Positions 14,227-22,759 of a DNA stretch of 64,000 bases are shown in pieces; within the stretch, counting starts at the first letter, position 1, and every line of letters starts with the position of its first letter. This stretch comes from an uncultured Porphyromonadaceae bacterium (GTDB taxonomy: Bacteria; Bacteroidota; Bacteroidia; Bacteroidales; Muribaculaceae). Both the position numbers and the translations under genes were made by a program. Below the pieces are notes generated by a model. The model was not told the origin of the DNA, ran no database searches, and saw only the letters and a program-made list of their open reading frames with translations. Location: positions 1-64,000 of the forward strand of contig CAMWMK010000005.1 in the NCBI GenBank assembly GCA_947175295.1. The letters run 5' to 3'.

Positions 14227-15507
14227 TCAGAATGTCACTGCCAGCTGGCACTGGAGGCGGTTGGCGTGCAGGCTTTCGCCGGCGAAGGTCTTGCGGTGGC
14301 CGTAGTCGTATTCGATTCCGGCCGAGACAAACCTGTTGAAACTGTAGATCACGTTGGCCGCCACATAGTCGCCGTAGCGGTATTTGTCGCTTTCCACGGA
14401 GGCGTTGTCAGGCCGGCCGTTGAGGAGGTGGCTGTAGACGAGGTTGGTCGATAGCCTTGGCGAGAAGGCGTAGCTCAGACCGCCTGTGATGCCGAACGTC
14501 TCCATCGTAGTCATTTTGCCGGTCTCGTTCGATGCCACGGCATCCATTCCGAGTCCGCTGTCGTCCTGCAGATAGCTTCCTATTCCGCGTCCGTAGGCCG
14601 CGTTGAAATTTGCCTGAAGTTCGCCTACCACCTTCGTCATTCCGGAGATCTGTATGCCTCCGCCTACGAGGGTGCTGTTGCTCCCCTCTGCAAGGTTCCT
14701 GTACTGAAGCGGGCGCACGATGCCCGAAAGCCTCACGTGGGAGTCTCCCCCGTCCCAGGCATACTGCAGATAGAGGGGAATGGCCGGAATGCGCTGGTTT
14801 ACGGTGGAGGTTGAGCTTCCAGTCGTCATTGATGCCGTCGGGGCATCGATGCCTATGGCTCCCGTAAGGTTCTTATACAGCCTCTGCTCCCAGTAGGCCG
14901 TGAAGAGCGTTATGCTCGGGTAGCCGTTGGGGCCTTGGTCGTCGATGGTCATCGGCTGGGCCGCGCCGTCGGTGAAGAGGCTGTTGGTGCGTCCCAGCGT
15001 CAGCCTTCGGTATTTCGCATAGAGGTGTGAGCAGTGGAATGAGTTGCCGTCGCCGGTGAAGTTAGCCTTGAAGAAGATACCGATCTTATTCTCGTTTTTC
15101 GGCATGGCCACGAAGTTGAGGTAGACCGATGAAGTCTGCCACGCGAACTGGGTGCTCCCTCCGTTGCCCGGGGTGGGATTCGTCATGGCCGCGGGCACGA
15201 AGTCGTAGGCCGATGGCATGGCGTCGCCCCATGTGAACACGCCTTCCCCTAAGAACTGCATGCCGATGCCGAGGTAGAACTCATGGTCGCGTCCTACAAT
15301 CGCGAAGCGTGGCAGACCGTTGTCGTTCGGAGCATTCGGAGCGTTCTCCTTCATGTGCCGCTCCACATCGTCCTGGCTGGCGGTGTCGTTATGAAGGGTA
15401 GTGGTCACTCCCTTCTCCATATGTCGGTTGTCGCGCTGGGCAGAAGCGCTGAATGATGCAGCCGATGCCAGTAGCAATGCTGCGGCGAGGGTAAAGCGTG
15501 TATTCAT
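14227..15507 (-). CDS. Outer-membrane porin of the GAD island (DcaP-like)
   Basis: About 426 residues from the ATG at 15507 (MNTRFTLAAALLLASAASFSASAQ, a clear Sec signal). A short helical segment (DDVERHMKENAPN) precedes a beta-barrel with repeating aromatic/glycine strands (FYLGIGMQFLGEGVFTWG, HLYAKYRRLTLGRTNS, QCQLAVTF) and a terminal Phe, the usual outer-membrane insertion signal. The pattern fits DcaP-like trimeric porins. It follows the MFS carrier, whose stop is just upstream, so it probably lets glutamate, glutamine or GABA cross the outer membrane (inference from context). Confidence 0.75.
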   Translation of the reverse strand: MNTRFTLAAALLLASAASFSASAQRDNRHMEKGVTTTLHNDTASQDDVERHMKENAPNAPNDNGLPRFAIVGRDHEFYLGIGMQFLGEGVFTWGDAMPSAYDFVPAAMTNPTPGNGGSTQFAWQTSSVYLNFVAMPKNENKIGIFFKANFTGDGNSFHCSHLYAKYRRLTLGRTNSLFTDGAAQPMTIDDQGPNGYPSITLFTAYWEQRLYKNLTGAIGIDAPTASMTTGSSTSTVNQRIPAIPLYLQYAWDGGDSHVRLSGIVRPLQYRNLAEGSNSTLVGGGIQISGMTKVVGELQANFNAAYGRGIGSYLQDDSGLGMDAVASNETGKMTTMETFGITGGLSYAFSPRLSTNLVYSHLLNGRPDNASVESDKYRYGDYVAANVIYSFNRFVSAGIEYDYGHRKTFAGESLHANRLQCQLAVTF

Positions 15508-15560
15508 AGCATAAGTTTTAATGTTACAACAAATAACTGACTGAATGTTCACGCTATAAC

Positions 15561-16808
15561 TCATTTTTCGCTTACGGAGAACGCAAACTTCTTCCGCATC
15601 GTGAAGGTGATCACCGCGTAGGCGATCAGCAGTATGAAGCTTACGAGGAAAGCGAATGTGCCGCCGGGCTGAACGTGGAATACGTCGCGGAGCCCTCCGA
15701 TGAGGAAGGGAGACACCACGATGGCGAGATAGTTGGCCGAAAGCACGAACGCAAGGGCCATAGTGGCCTTCTTCTCATTGTCGACGCATTGGCTCGCCTT
15801 GTCGTAGATCACAGGCTGGCATATGCCGTAGCCGAGGCCCACGAGCGCGGCACCTATGCACATCGTCACTGAATCGGCGCAGAATACGAAGAGTGCCTGT
15901 CCGGCCAGCATCATCACCGCCGACCAGAAGAACGTATTTCCCTTCAGCACCTTCATGAAGAATGGAAGGAAATAGCCCGGAAGCAGTATGAAGAGAAAAT
16001 AGATGGCCGTGATGGTGCCTGAGAGCGACGCGCTCCAGTCCTTCTTCTCTATGAGGAAGGGGCAGTAGTAGGAGATGGAGATCGAAGCGAACGTGATGAA
16101 GAAATATACTCCGATCAGCGCCCATATCTTGCCTACGTAGAAGCCTCCTACGGCCTTGCCGCAGTTATGCGCTTTGGCAGGTTCCGGACATTTTGCATCG
16201 GCGGCTGCCGACGGGGTCTCGGTCGAGTCGGATGTCTGGCTCGTCACCTTGCGGAGCCCGAATGTGAGCAGCAGCGGGATGAGGCATACAAGATAGACGG
16301 CGAAGGGGAGGTGCCAGTTGCCGTGGCTCAGCCAGCCTACTACGAATGTCGCCACTACGAGCGCCGAGTTGGAGATGCCGCTCTGTATGCCCATCTGCTT
16401 CATGCGGTAGTCGCCGGTGAAGGTGTCGGCTATCAGACCGGTGGAGAACGGTATGAGCAGACCGGCAGCGCACCCGAGCAGACAGCTGATGACGATGAGC
16501 CATCCCATCGAGGGAGCGAACATATAGGCTACGGCGCAAGCCGTAAACAGCACCAGACCTCCGATGATGATCGACATCTTGTGGCGGGTCATGGATAGTT
16601 TGCCCGACATCAGGATGAATGGGATGATCAGAAGGTTGGGGAGAGCCGTCAGCAGCTGCTCCTCCAGCTGGGTGGTATGTGGGAATATCTTCTCCAGGGT
16701 CCCGAGCATCGGAGTCACTGCCAGACCGGGGAGGTTGACGATGAGTGAGATCGACATGATGGCGCAATACGTCATCAGTGTCATGGGTGTTTTGCCGGTC
16801 CGTATCAT
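15561..16808 (-). CDS. MFS transporter of the GAD island
   Basis: 415 residues with about 12 predicted membrane helices in two halves joined by a hydrophilic loop (about 200-230, TSQTSDSTETPSAAADAKC). MFS motif A is weak but visible as GKLSMTRHKMSIII after TM2, and ALVGLGYGICQPVIYDKASQ lies in the second half. No substrate can be read from sequence. Placement between the glutamate/GABA antiporter and a porin suggests an organic anion or amino-acid related substrate. It is 17 bp downstream of gadC, so cotranscribed. Confidence 0.85.
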   Translation of the reverse strand: MIRTGKTPMTLMTYCAIMSISLIVNLPGLAVTPMLGTLEKIFPHTTQLEEQLLTALPNLLIIPFILMSGKLSMTRHKMSIIIGGLVLFTACAVAYMFAPSMGWLIVISCLLGCAAGLLIPFSTGLIADTFTGDYRMKQMGIQSGISNSALVVATFVVGWLSHGNWHLPFAVYLVCLIPLLLTFGLRKVTSQTSDSTETPSAAADAKCPEPAKAHNCGKAVGGFYVGKIWALIGVYFFITFASISISYYCPFLIEKKDWSASLSGTITAIYFLFILLPGYFLPFFMKVLKGNTFFWSAVMMLAGQALFVFCADSVTMCIGAALVGLGYGICQPVIYDKASQCVDNEKKATMALAFVLSANYLAIVVSPFLIGGLRDVFHVQPGGTFAFLVSFILLIAYAVITFTMRKKFAFSVSEK

Positions 16809-16825
16809 AGGTTTAATGGGTTTAA

Positions 16826-18412
16826 TTATTTATCACTTCCTTTGGCGTAGTCTACAAACTTCGCCGCGTCGGGGTTGTCGCTGTTCTCGGCTGCGAACTC
16901 CTCTGCCGCCTTCAGTCGGCTCTGGGCCGCTGAGGACGAATTGTCCCAATGGAACGGAACGAACTCATTGCCCATGGCGTTCCAGGAAGCTTTCTTGAAG
17001 TGCAGGATGATGAAGGGTAGCACCACGAAGCAGATGGTGCCTGCTATCAGCACGCTGAACCATACGGCGTTCGAACCCATCTGTATCTGCGATGGAGGGA
17101 AGAAGCTGAATACGAATGCGAGGGCTGATCCGAGGAAACCGACCCCGGCTATGAGCCACATCACTCCGTTGCCGCTCTTGCCGAGGCGGTAGGGGCGCGG
17201 CGCGTTCTTCATGGAGTAGCGGAGCTTGATAGAGGAGGCGAACATCAGCAGGTAGGCGATCAGATAGAGGATGCAGGTGAGCTGCGACAGAATCTGATAG
17301 AAGCTCTGCACTGAAGGCATGAGCACCATGATGAACGCGAGGAACGTCACTATCAGTCCCTGTACGTAGAGGATGTTTTTCTGCACTCCGTTCTTATTGG
17401 TCTTCTGGAAGAACTTAGGCAGATAGCCTGCCTGCCCTACGGCGAAGACACCTTTCGAAGGGCCTGCCACCCATGTCAGCACTCCGGCCAGCACTCCGAA
17501 GGCGAGCGCTATGGCGATGACGGGAGCCAGCCATTTGATATGGAGCACGCTGAAGTAGTTGTCGAAGCCTACGAGAAGGCTCTGCACGAGGTTGATGTCC
17601 TTGGCCGGGATGATGACGCCGAGGGCGTAGGTGCCGAGCACGAAGATGGCCACTGTGGCCAGCGCGCCTATGATCACGGCCTTAGGATAGTTGACCGTAG
17701 GGTTCTTGATTTCCCTCACGTGGATGCCCGACATCTCCATGCCTGCGTAGAAGAGGAAGATCGAAACGGCGAGCACCACATTGTCGAAGTTGGAGAAGTC
17801 AGGGATGAAGCGTCCGTGCCAGTCCATCTGCGACTGTCCGCCCGTAGCGAGATAGATGATGCCGCAGACCACGAGGAGGCAGACAGGAATGATCGTGCCG
17901 ACGATGCCGCCTATCTTCGATACCTTTCCTACCCATCCCATGCCCTTCAGCGATATGAAGGTCGCTATCCAGTAGATGGCGAGCACCACGATGATGGTGT
18001 AGTATTTATTGGCCGCAAGATGTGCGTCGTAGATATGGTCCATTCCTATGAATGCCAGCGACACGGCGCCGAACGTAAGCACCGTCGGATACCATATCGT
18101 GCTCTCGATCCATTGGAGCCATATGCCGAGGAAGCCTACCTTATCGCCGTAGGCCTCTCCGACCCAACGGAACATACCTCCCTGCTGGTAGGGGAACATG
18201 GCCGCCAGCTCCGCCGCCACGAGCGAGACAGGGATGAGGAAGACCACTGCTGCGAGAATATAATAGAACGCGGAACTCACGCCATACTCGGCCTCGGCCG
18301 GGAGGCCACGGAGCGAAACCACCGCTACGATGTTCATGATGATCAGGGTGAAGACCCCGATCTTGGCCGCCTTCTTGACGGGCGACTGCGTCTGTGCGGA
18401 TGATGTAGCCAT
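16826..18412 (-). CDS. gadC: Glutamate:GABA antiporter
   Basis: 528 residues, APC superfamily, 12 membrane helices. Recognisable features: IGVFTLIIMNIVAVVSLRGLP at TM1, FPYQQGGMFRWVGEAYGDKVGF after TM2, and GMEMSGIHVREIKNP in TM6, all typical of GadC. It exchanges external glutamate for cytoplasmic GABA, so decarboxylation exports protons. The C-terminal tail (FVPFHWDNSSSAAQSRLKAAEE...) may be a pH plug as in E. coli GadC (inference). Genes for glutaminase and glutamate decarboxylase are directly upstream on the same strand. Confidence 0.92.
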   Translation of the reverse strand: MATSSAQTQSPVKKAAKIGVFTLIIMNIVAVVSLRGLPAEAEYGVSSAFYYILAAVVFLIPVSLVAAELAAMFPYQQGGMFRWVGEAYGDKVGFLGIWLQWIESTIWYPTVLTFGAVSLAFIGMDHIYDAHLAANKYYTIIVVLAIYWIATFISLKGMGWVGKVSKIGGIVGTIIPVCLLVVCGIIYLATGGQSQMDWHGRFIPDFSNFDNVVLAVSIFLFYAGMEMSGIHVREIKNPTVNYPKAVIIGALATVAIFVLGTYALGVIIPAKDINLVQSLLVGFDNYFSVLHIKWLAPVIAIALAFGVLAGVLTWVAGPSKGVFAVGQAGYLPKFFQKTNKNGVQKNILYVQGLIVTFLAFIMVLMPSVQSFYQILSQLTCILYLIAYLLMFASSIKLRYSMKNAPRPYRLGKSGNGVMWLIAGVGFLGSALAFVFSFFPPSQIQMGSNAVWFSVLIAGTICFVVLPFIILHFKKASWNAMGNEFVPFHWDNSSSAAQSRLKAAEEFAAENSDNPDAAKFVDYAKGSDK

Positions 18413-18459
18413 AACTTTACGTTTTTAATAATATAACTTAACTACTTAACCCTTAACTC

Positions 18460-19425
18460 TTAACTCTTAATCTTTACGGTGTCTCCCGAAAAGATGCCGA
18501 GTCCGAGTTTCTGCATGAAGTATTTGATTGCCGCCTGGGCCTTCACCGAGTTTCCGGCGTCGTCGAGCGGGGGAGCGAAAGCCGCGATTCCGAAGAGTCC
18601 GGGCATCACGCCCATCACTCCGCCTCCCACGCCTGTCTTGGCCGGAATGCCCGAGGTGTAGAGCCAGTCGCCCGTATGCTGGTAGAAGCCCACGCTTGCT
18701 ATCATGGTTGTTATCTTCGGTGAGATCTCCGGATCGAACACCTGCTTCTTAGTGACTGGATTCAGGCCGCCGTTGGCTATTGTGGAGCCCATTACGGCAA
18801 GTTGCTCTGAAGTGATTCCGAGCGAACACTGGCGCGTGTAGAGGTCGAGGCTCATATCTACGTCGTCGTAGATGCGGTTGTAGTTTTTCAGCAGCCATGC
18901 GATTGCACGGTTGTTGAAATTGGTGGCTGTCTCGCTCTCGTATAGCTCGTCGATGAGTTCAGGAGCCGATCCGCACAAGGCCGTGATATTGTCGGTTATT
19001 GCCTTCCATTTGTCGGCCGAGTCGCCCTGCGGCGCTATCATCGAGCAGGCCGAGATGGCGCCCGCGTTTACGAGCGGGGTAGAGGGGTGGTCGTTTTCCA
19101 GGAGTATGGCATAGATGGAGTTGAAGGGGAGTCCGGTAGCGTCCGCACCGATCTGCTTCAATACTCCCGCCGGAGTGTGCTGTATCATCGCGAGGATGGC
19201 CGTAGGCACCTTCGACACAGACTCGATACCGAACTTATACGAAGTGTCGCCGAAATTGAAGGTAGTGCCGTCGGTCAGCGTCACGCTGAGCCCGAAGAGG
19301 TTCGGGTCAATGTTTGCCAGATAGGGGATATAGTGTGCGTTAAGTCCCCCCTTTACGTCCTTCGTAGCCTCATACGCCTCATGCGCCGCCTCCTCGATCT
19401 GGGATTTGGTGATTGTCTTTTCCAT
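18460..19425 (-). CDS. glsA: Glutaminase A
   Basis: 321 residues, the usual length of bacterial glutaminases (serine-dependent beta-lactamase fold). The nucleophile motif SxxK is present as S69-V-S-K72 (YKFGIESVSKVP), and NAGAISACSMI and the late GVGGGVMGVMPG loop are conserved. It hydrolyses glutamine to glutamate plus ammonia: in this cluster it supplies substrate for GadB and releases NH3, which itself neutralises acid. A GC-rich hairpin (19454-19487) separates it from gadB. Confidence 0.95.
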   Translation of the reverse strand: MEKTITKSQIEEAAHEAYEATKDVKGGLNAHYIPYLANIDPNLFGLSVTLTDGTTFNFGDTSYKFGIESVSKVPTAILAMIQHTPAGVLKQIGADATGLPFNSIYAILLENDHPSTPLVNAGAISACSMIAPQGDSADKWKAITDNITALCGSAPELIDELYESETATNFNNRAIAWLLKNYNRIYDDVDMSLDLYTRQCSLGITSEQLAVMGSTIANGGLNPVTKKQVFDPEISPKITTMIASVGFYQHTGDWLYTSGIPAKTGVGGGVMGVMPGLFGIAAFAPPLDDAGNSVKAQAAIKYFMQKLGLGIFSGDTVKIKS

Positions 19426-19453
19426 AGTATAAGATATGAAAGGATATGAAACA

Positions 19454-19487
19454 GGCGGCCGGAGCCATTGAAACGCCGCCGGCCGCC
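19454..19487. other. GC-rich hairpin in the gadB-glsA gap
   Basis: Arms GGCGGCCGG and CCGGCCGCC with a 16-base loop. On the minus strand no T tract follows, so mRNA processing or partial attenuation is more likely than full termination. Next to it are direct repeats of CGTCCAACGTAAAA (19508-19545). Confidence 0.55.
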
Positions 19488-19544
19488 CATATTTTTCTAT
19501 AATTCAATCGTCCAACGTAAAACGTAAAACGTCCAACGTAAAAC

Positions 19545-20972
19545 CTACTTCCCCGTATGGTTGAACGACTTGGTCTTCAACGGGATGTTCTTCTCCATCG
19601 CGATGCGGGTCGTAGTCGGATACTCAAGCTGGTTGAGCTCGTTGATGGCAAACTGAATGTCGGAGAGCAGCTGATCGGCCATATCGCGGCTGAATCCCTG
19701 CTTGCAGAGCACACGCATCACCACCATATCCTCGATATCCTTCGGCATCGCATACGCAGGTACCATCCAACCCTTCTGGGCGAGCTTGTCCTGGAGGTCG
19801 TAGAGTGTCCACTTGGCGTTTGCCTGGAAATCAGGTTTCATGCGCCATACGAAGATCGGGTTGGGGAGTTCTTCATCCGCATAAGGCATGAAGGGCTCCA
19901 TGGCGCTTACCTGCTCCTTGAGATAGCGGGCTATCATCAGGGAGTTGAACTGCACGTTCTTGTATCCCTCGAATCCCAGACGGATGAACTGATAATACTG
20001 GCCGAGGATCTGGGCGGCGGGACGAGAGTAGTTGAGGCCTACCTGGGTTACTTCGGCGCCGAGATAGTCTACCGTAAACGCCATGTCGTCGGGCAGATAC
20101 TTCTTGTCTTTCCATACCACCCATCCGAGACCCGGATATACGAGGCCGAACTTGTGGCCGGAGGTGCTGATGCTCAATACCCATTTCAGGCGGAAATCCC
20201 ACTTCTTCTCCGGGAAGAGGAACGGAAGGATGAAGCCGCCGGAAGCTGCGTCGATGTGGATGCACACCTCGTTGCCCGTCTCGGCGTTATACTTGTCGAG
20301 GGCGGCGTCAAGAGCCTCCACGTCGTCGTTAAGGCCGGTCCATGTCACGCCTTCGATAGGCACAACGCAGATGGTGTTCTCATCGCAGAGCTTGATGGCG
20401 GCGTCCACGTCGAGGGTAGGATGCTCGGTGCTGAGCGGCACGAGACGCATTTCCACATCCCAGAAATTACAGAACTTCTCCCATACTACCTGATAGCCTG
20501 TCGACATCACGAGGTTAGGCTTATCGTAAGGCTTTCCGGCGGCCTTGCGGCGGTCTTTCCATCTCTTGAGGGCCGCGAGCGCACCTAACATACATGCCTC
20601 CGAGCTGCCGATGGCAAGAGCGCCGGCTTTCCACTTGTTGGTCTCGGGAGTGTTCCAGAGGTTGGCCATGATATTGATACACTTCTGGCACATCACTGCT
20701 ACACGCGGATACTCCGTCTCATCGATATAGTTGATGTTGATTGCCTCGTTCATCAGTTTCGTGGCATAGTCGTCCATATATGTCGTCACGAAAGTAGCGA
20801 GGTTAAGACGGGGCTGGGTCTGGGCGAAAGTCTCGTCCTTCACCATCTCATACGCCACCTCAGGGGTCGTAGGACCGTCGGGGATTTTCTCCACTGGAGC
20901 CGGCTTCAGCATCACGTTTTCGCCGAAAGCCTCGCTTTTAGCGTCGCCAAAGCGATAATTAGGGTCTTTCAT
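19545..20972 (-). CDS. gadB: Glutamate decarboxylase
   Basis: About 475 residues from the second ATG (MKDPNYRFGDAK); an ATG two codons earlier is equally possible. PLP-dependent decarboxylase family II: Lys274 in STSGHKFGLVYPG forms the internal aldimine, Asp241 in HIDAASGGF binds the pyridine nitrogen, and ALAIGSSEACMLG binds phosphate. The C-terminus ends FNHTGK, the His/Lys tail that closes the active site at neutral pH in E. coli GadB. The reaction turns glutamate plus a proton into GABA and CO2. It is the first gene of a minus-strand run gadB-glsA-gadC-MFS-porin that forms an acid-resistance system. Confidence 0.96.
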   Translation of the reverse strand: MKDPNYRFGDAKSEAFGENVMLKPAPVEKIPDGPTTPEVAYEMVKDETFAQTQPRLNLATFVTTYMDDYATKLMNEAININYIDETEYPRVAVMCQKCINIMANLWNTPETNKWKAGALAIGSSEACMLGALAALKRWKDRRKAAGKPYDKPNLVMSTGYQVVWEKFCNFWDVEMRLVPLSTEHPTLDVDAAIKLCDENTICVVPIEGVTWTGLNDDVEALDAALDKYNAETGNEVCIHIDAASGGFILPFLFPEKKWDFRLKWVLSISTSGHKFGLVYPGLGWVVWKDKKYLPDDMAFTVDYLGAEVTQVGLNYSRPAAQILGQYYQFIRLGFEGYKNVQFNSLMIARYLKEQVSAMEPFMPYADEELPNPIFVWRMKPDFQANAKWTLYDLQDKLAQKGWMVPAYAMPKDIEDMVVMRVLCKQGFSRDMADQLLSDIQFAINELNQLEYPTTTRIAMEKNIPLKTKSFNHTGK

Positions 20973-20978
20973 AGTCAT

Positions 20979-21180
20979 AAGAAGTTTTAATAATTGATAG
21001 ATATGATAGACTCTCCAGTACGCACACGTCAGAGATCGTAAACCCCGTTAAGGCGACCGCCAAGGCATGAATAGAAGAGTGTTTCTTCCTTTTTGATGCT
21101 CATTAAACGCACCCGCTGGAAAATAGTTTGTCGCCATTAACTTAAATAAGGTTAAAAAACATCCCCGTCCCCGCCATACC
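20979..21180. other. Upstream region of the GAD operon
   Basis: About 200 bp before gadB without coding potential. I looked for a TAnnTTTG element on the minus strand and did not find a convincing one, so the operon may use a non-standard or regulator-dependent promoter. Confidence 0.4.
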
Positions 21181-21186
21181 TCCGCG

Positions 21187-21304
21187 TAGCCCATGGAACG
21201 GAGGCTGCTCACGCAGAGATGCGGAGGGGCAGAGAGCGCAGGAGGGATTCATCTTCCACCGCATAGCCTATGGAACGGAGGCTTCCCAGCCTCCACCGTG
21301 CCGA
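21187..21304 (+). repeat. Composite intergenic repeat (R1-R2-R1)
   Basis: A truncated R1 (21187-21206, CCATGGAACGGAGGCT), then R2 (21210-21245, CTCACGCAGAGATGCGGAGG) and a full R1 (21263-21304) with hairpin GGAGGCTTCCCAGCCTCC. Both R1 copies share the GCCGAC...GGTAAC flank seen elsewhere. Confidence 0.85.
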
Positions 21305-21334
21305 CAAAGGGTAACTTGCAGAAGACATCGGAAT

Positions 21335-21550
21335 TTATTTATATTGTAGATAATATTCGAATAAGGCCACCGGACCAAGATGCCAAAGTTTTGTCTCTTC
21401 TTTAGAAAGTTCCCTATAAGTATTTGATCTGTAGATGGCGCGAATCGCGTCAAGAATAGGCATACCAAACTTCTTTGCCACCAGCATTGAAAGTTGGCTT
21501 ACTTTATATGGCAGTATAAGATATAACTGTTCCGGAGTAATTGCATTCAT
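21335..21550 (-). CDS. Small antitoxin-like protein of a DUF3990 module
   Basis: 71 residues (MNAITPEQLYLILPYKVSQL). The middle reads AKKFGMPILDAIRAIYRSNT and then RELSKEETKLWHLGPVALFEYY, the pattern of the small third gene that accompanies DUF3791/DUF3990 in gut Bacteroidota and Firmicutes ('...AL..FY.S.TY..L.DEETKLW....'; recognised from memory). Its ATG overlaps by 4 bp the stop of a DUF3990 remnant, the spacing expected of the intact three-gene module. It is probably an antitoxin or accessory without its toxin now. Confidence 0.65.
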   Translation of the reverse strand: MNAITPEQLYLILPYKVSQLSMLVAKKFGMPILDAIRAIYRSNTYRELSKEETKLWHLGPVALFEYYLQYK

Positions 21551-21654
21551 TTAGTCACAGTATAATTTGAGATATATTTCAGATGAGGAATTGCCTTCTC
21601 GGTGTGAAAAAGATATTGATCTACCAATCGGTAGGCTTTAAGTTCTTGAATCAA
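21547..21654 (-). pseudogene. C-terminal remnant of a DUF3990 toxin-like protein
   Basis: Between the two small ORFs one minus-strand frame reads 35 codons without a start, containing LVDQYLFHTEKAIPHLKYIS and ending TVTK-stop. 'QY.FHTE.A...L.Y' resembles the C-terminal end of DUF3990 proteins (suspected ADP-ribosyltransferase-like toxins). The rest, normally over 100 residues, is missing, so the toxin has been removed by an internal deletion while both partners remain. Confidence 0.6.
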
Positions 21655-21899
21655 GTGTTGTTATGTTCAACTATTTCATCCAATTCTTCCATGAGCCATT
21701 TGGCTCCATGCTGATGCATGATATCATAGAACTCAGCAAGATGTTCAAGGGCTCCGGCATCGGACAGAATCTCCATTGCCCTCTCACCGGAAATACCCTT
21801 ATAGTGCTTATATTGTTCGATTGCAAATGCGATGAATACCGGAATGGAGTCATCACCGGTATAATCAGAGGCGTATATTTGGGAGTCTTGCTTTTCCAT
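21651..21899 (-). CDS. DUF3791 family protein
   Basis: About 82 residues from the ATG at 21899 (MEKQDSQIYASDYTG); the upstream ATG adds seven. The core VFIAFAIEQYKHYKGISGER and EFYDIMHQHGAKWLMEELDE match the DUF3791 pattern ('F..FCIE.YK...G.....' and 'Y..LH..G...I..DID'). Family members are found directly before DUF3990 genes. Role unproven; probably a component of a toxin-antitoxin-like module. AT-rich compared with the GAD island. Confidence 0.75.
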   Translation of the reverse strand: MEKQDSQIYASDYTGDDSIPVFIAFAIEQYKHYKGISGERAMEILSDAGALEHLAEFYDIMHQHGAKWLMEELDEIVEHNNT

Positions 21900-21989
21900 A
21901 TTTATTTCTTTGGAATGCAAATTTAATCATTTATCTTTGGATAATCAAGAATGTACATTGGATTCTGTGTATTTTCCAGTGCCTCCTGC

Positions 21990-22262
21990 GCGTAGCCCAT
22001 GGGACTGATGCATCCTAACGCTCACGCAGAGATGCGGAGAGGCAGAGAGCGCAGGAGGGATTCATCTTCCGCCGCCAGCCATAGAACCCGGAGCGGAGAG
22101 CGCGCGAGGTGCAGCCCGCGTAGCCCATGGAACGGAGGCTTCCAGCCTCCCCCGCGCCGACAAGAGGTAACATTTCTGATAAAGCACTTGGGTTTAAGAC
22201 TCCAGTGGCGATATATATGAAGCGGCCTCCTGCGCTCTCAGCCCCTCCGCCTCTCAGCGTGA
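21990..22262. repeat. Composite intergenic repeat cluster (R1, R2, R2 inverted)
   Basis: Includes an R1-like start (21990-22005, GCGTAGCCCATGG), R2 (22021-22059), a full R1 (22119-22161, followed by AAGAGGTAAC) and an inverted R2-type copy (22225-22262, CCTCCTGCGCTCTCAGCCCC). This cluster stands immediately left of the tubulin/actin/motor operon; inverted R1 copies stand on its right side. Confidence 0.8.
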
Positions 22263-22304
22263 TAGGCACTCACGAAAAAAGTTTGAAAAAAATGATGCAG
22301 AATG

Positions 22305-22335
22305 TTGGTAGTTTGAAAAAATAGTAGTAACTTTG
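22305..22335 (+). promoter_or_regulatory. Canonical promoter of the tubulin/actin/motor operon
   Basis: TTG at 22305-22307, a 20-bp spacer and TAACTTTG at 22328-22335. The start site should be near 22341, about 420 bases before the first likely ATG (22760). Confidence 0.75.
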
Positions 22336-22339
22336 CCAA

Positions 22340-22757
22340 AGCAGACCGCCATGCAGAAGCCCCGGTCTGGGGTCAAGTGGGACGGGTATGCCGGGACATG
22401 CAGAGCGTATGTCCTGACTATATGTTTTGAAAGCGTTTATCTACGCTGATTCTTGATTGTTAGGAATTCTCGCAAAATTCATTTGGAGTCAAGGACTGCG
22501 CAACGATAGGCGCCCATATGGATATGTTACATCCGTCGTCAGCACTGCAATCCGTGAGGATTGCAGGCTTGTCGCTATTGTTGCATATACAAGCGTGGGC
22601 TTCTGCGTTGCCATCCAACTCCAAGGGCAATGCGAGAAGCCTCTAACAGAAGGATGGCAAAGATACAGATTCCTACGCTTTTTGTGTGTTTGCTCGAATC
22701 TTGGGAAGTCTATAGAGCCTGTAAGGATGTATCCTATTAGGATTATTAACTTGGCTA
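22340..22757 (+). ncRNA. Long structured leader or separate non-coding RNA
   Basis: Several strong stems are visible: AGACCG/CGGTCT (22344-22369), GGACAT/ATGTCC (22394-22414), CTGCAATCC-GTGA-GGATTGCAG (22547-22568, GNRA-like loop), GGCTTCTGCGTTGCC with GGCAATGCGAGAAGCC (22599-22644), and an outer TTGCCATCC/GGATGGCAA. Just before the first gene AGGAT, ATCCT and AGGAT (22726-22743) can form two mutually exclusive hairpins. The region is GC-richer than the genes after it. The ORF track reads it as a 101-residue N-terminal extension, which I reject because the lipoprotein signal starts at MKQKF. I cannot match it to a known RNA family. Confidence 0.55.
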
Positions 22758-22759
22758 AC

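Noticed and set aside
22340-22757. Retron msr-msd RNA, tmRNA or RNase P RNA
   Set aside because: No reverse transcriptase gene is near, no tRNA-like ends or tag frame can be recognised, and the conserved RNase P core sequences are absent.
22457-22759. 101-codon in-frame N-terminal extension of the vWA lipoprotein in the ORF track
   Set aside because: The lipoprotein signal starts at the internal ATG (22760), and the upstream part is dominated by stem-loop sequence. A lipoprotein cannot have a 100-residue segment before its signal.
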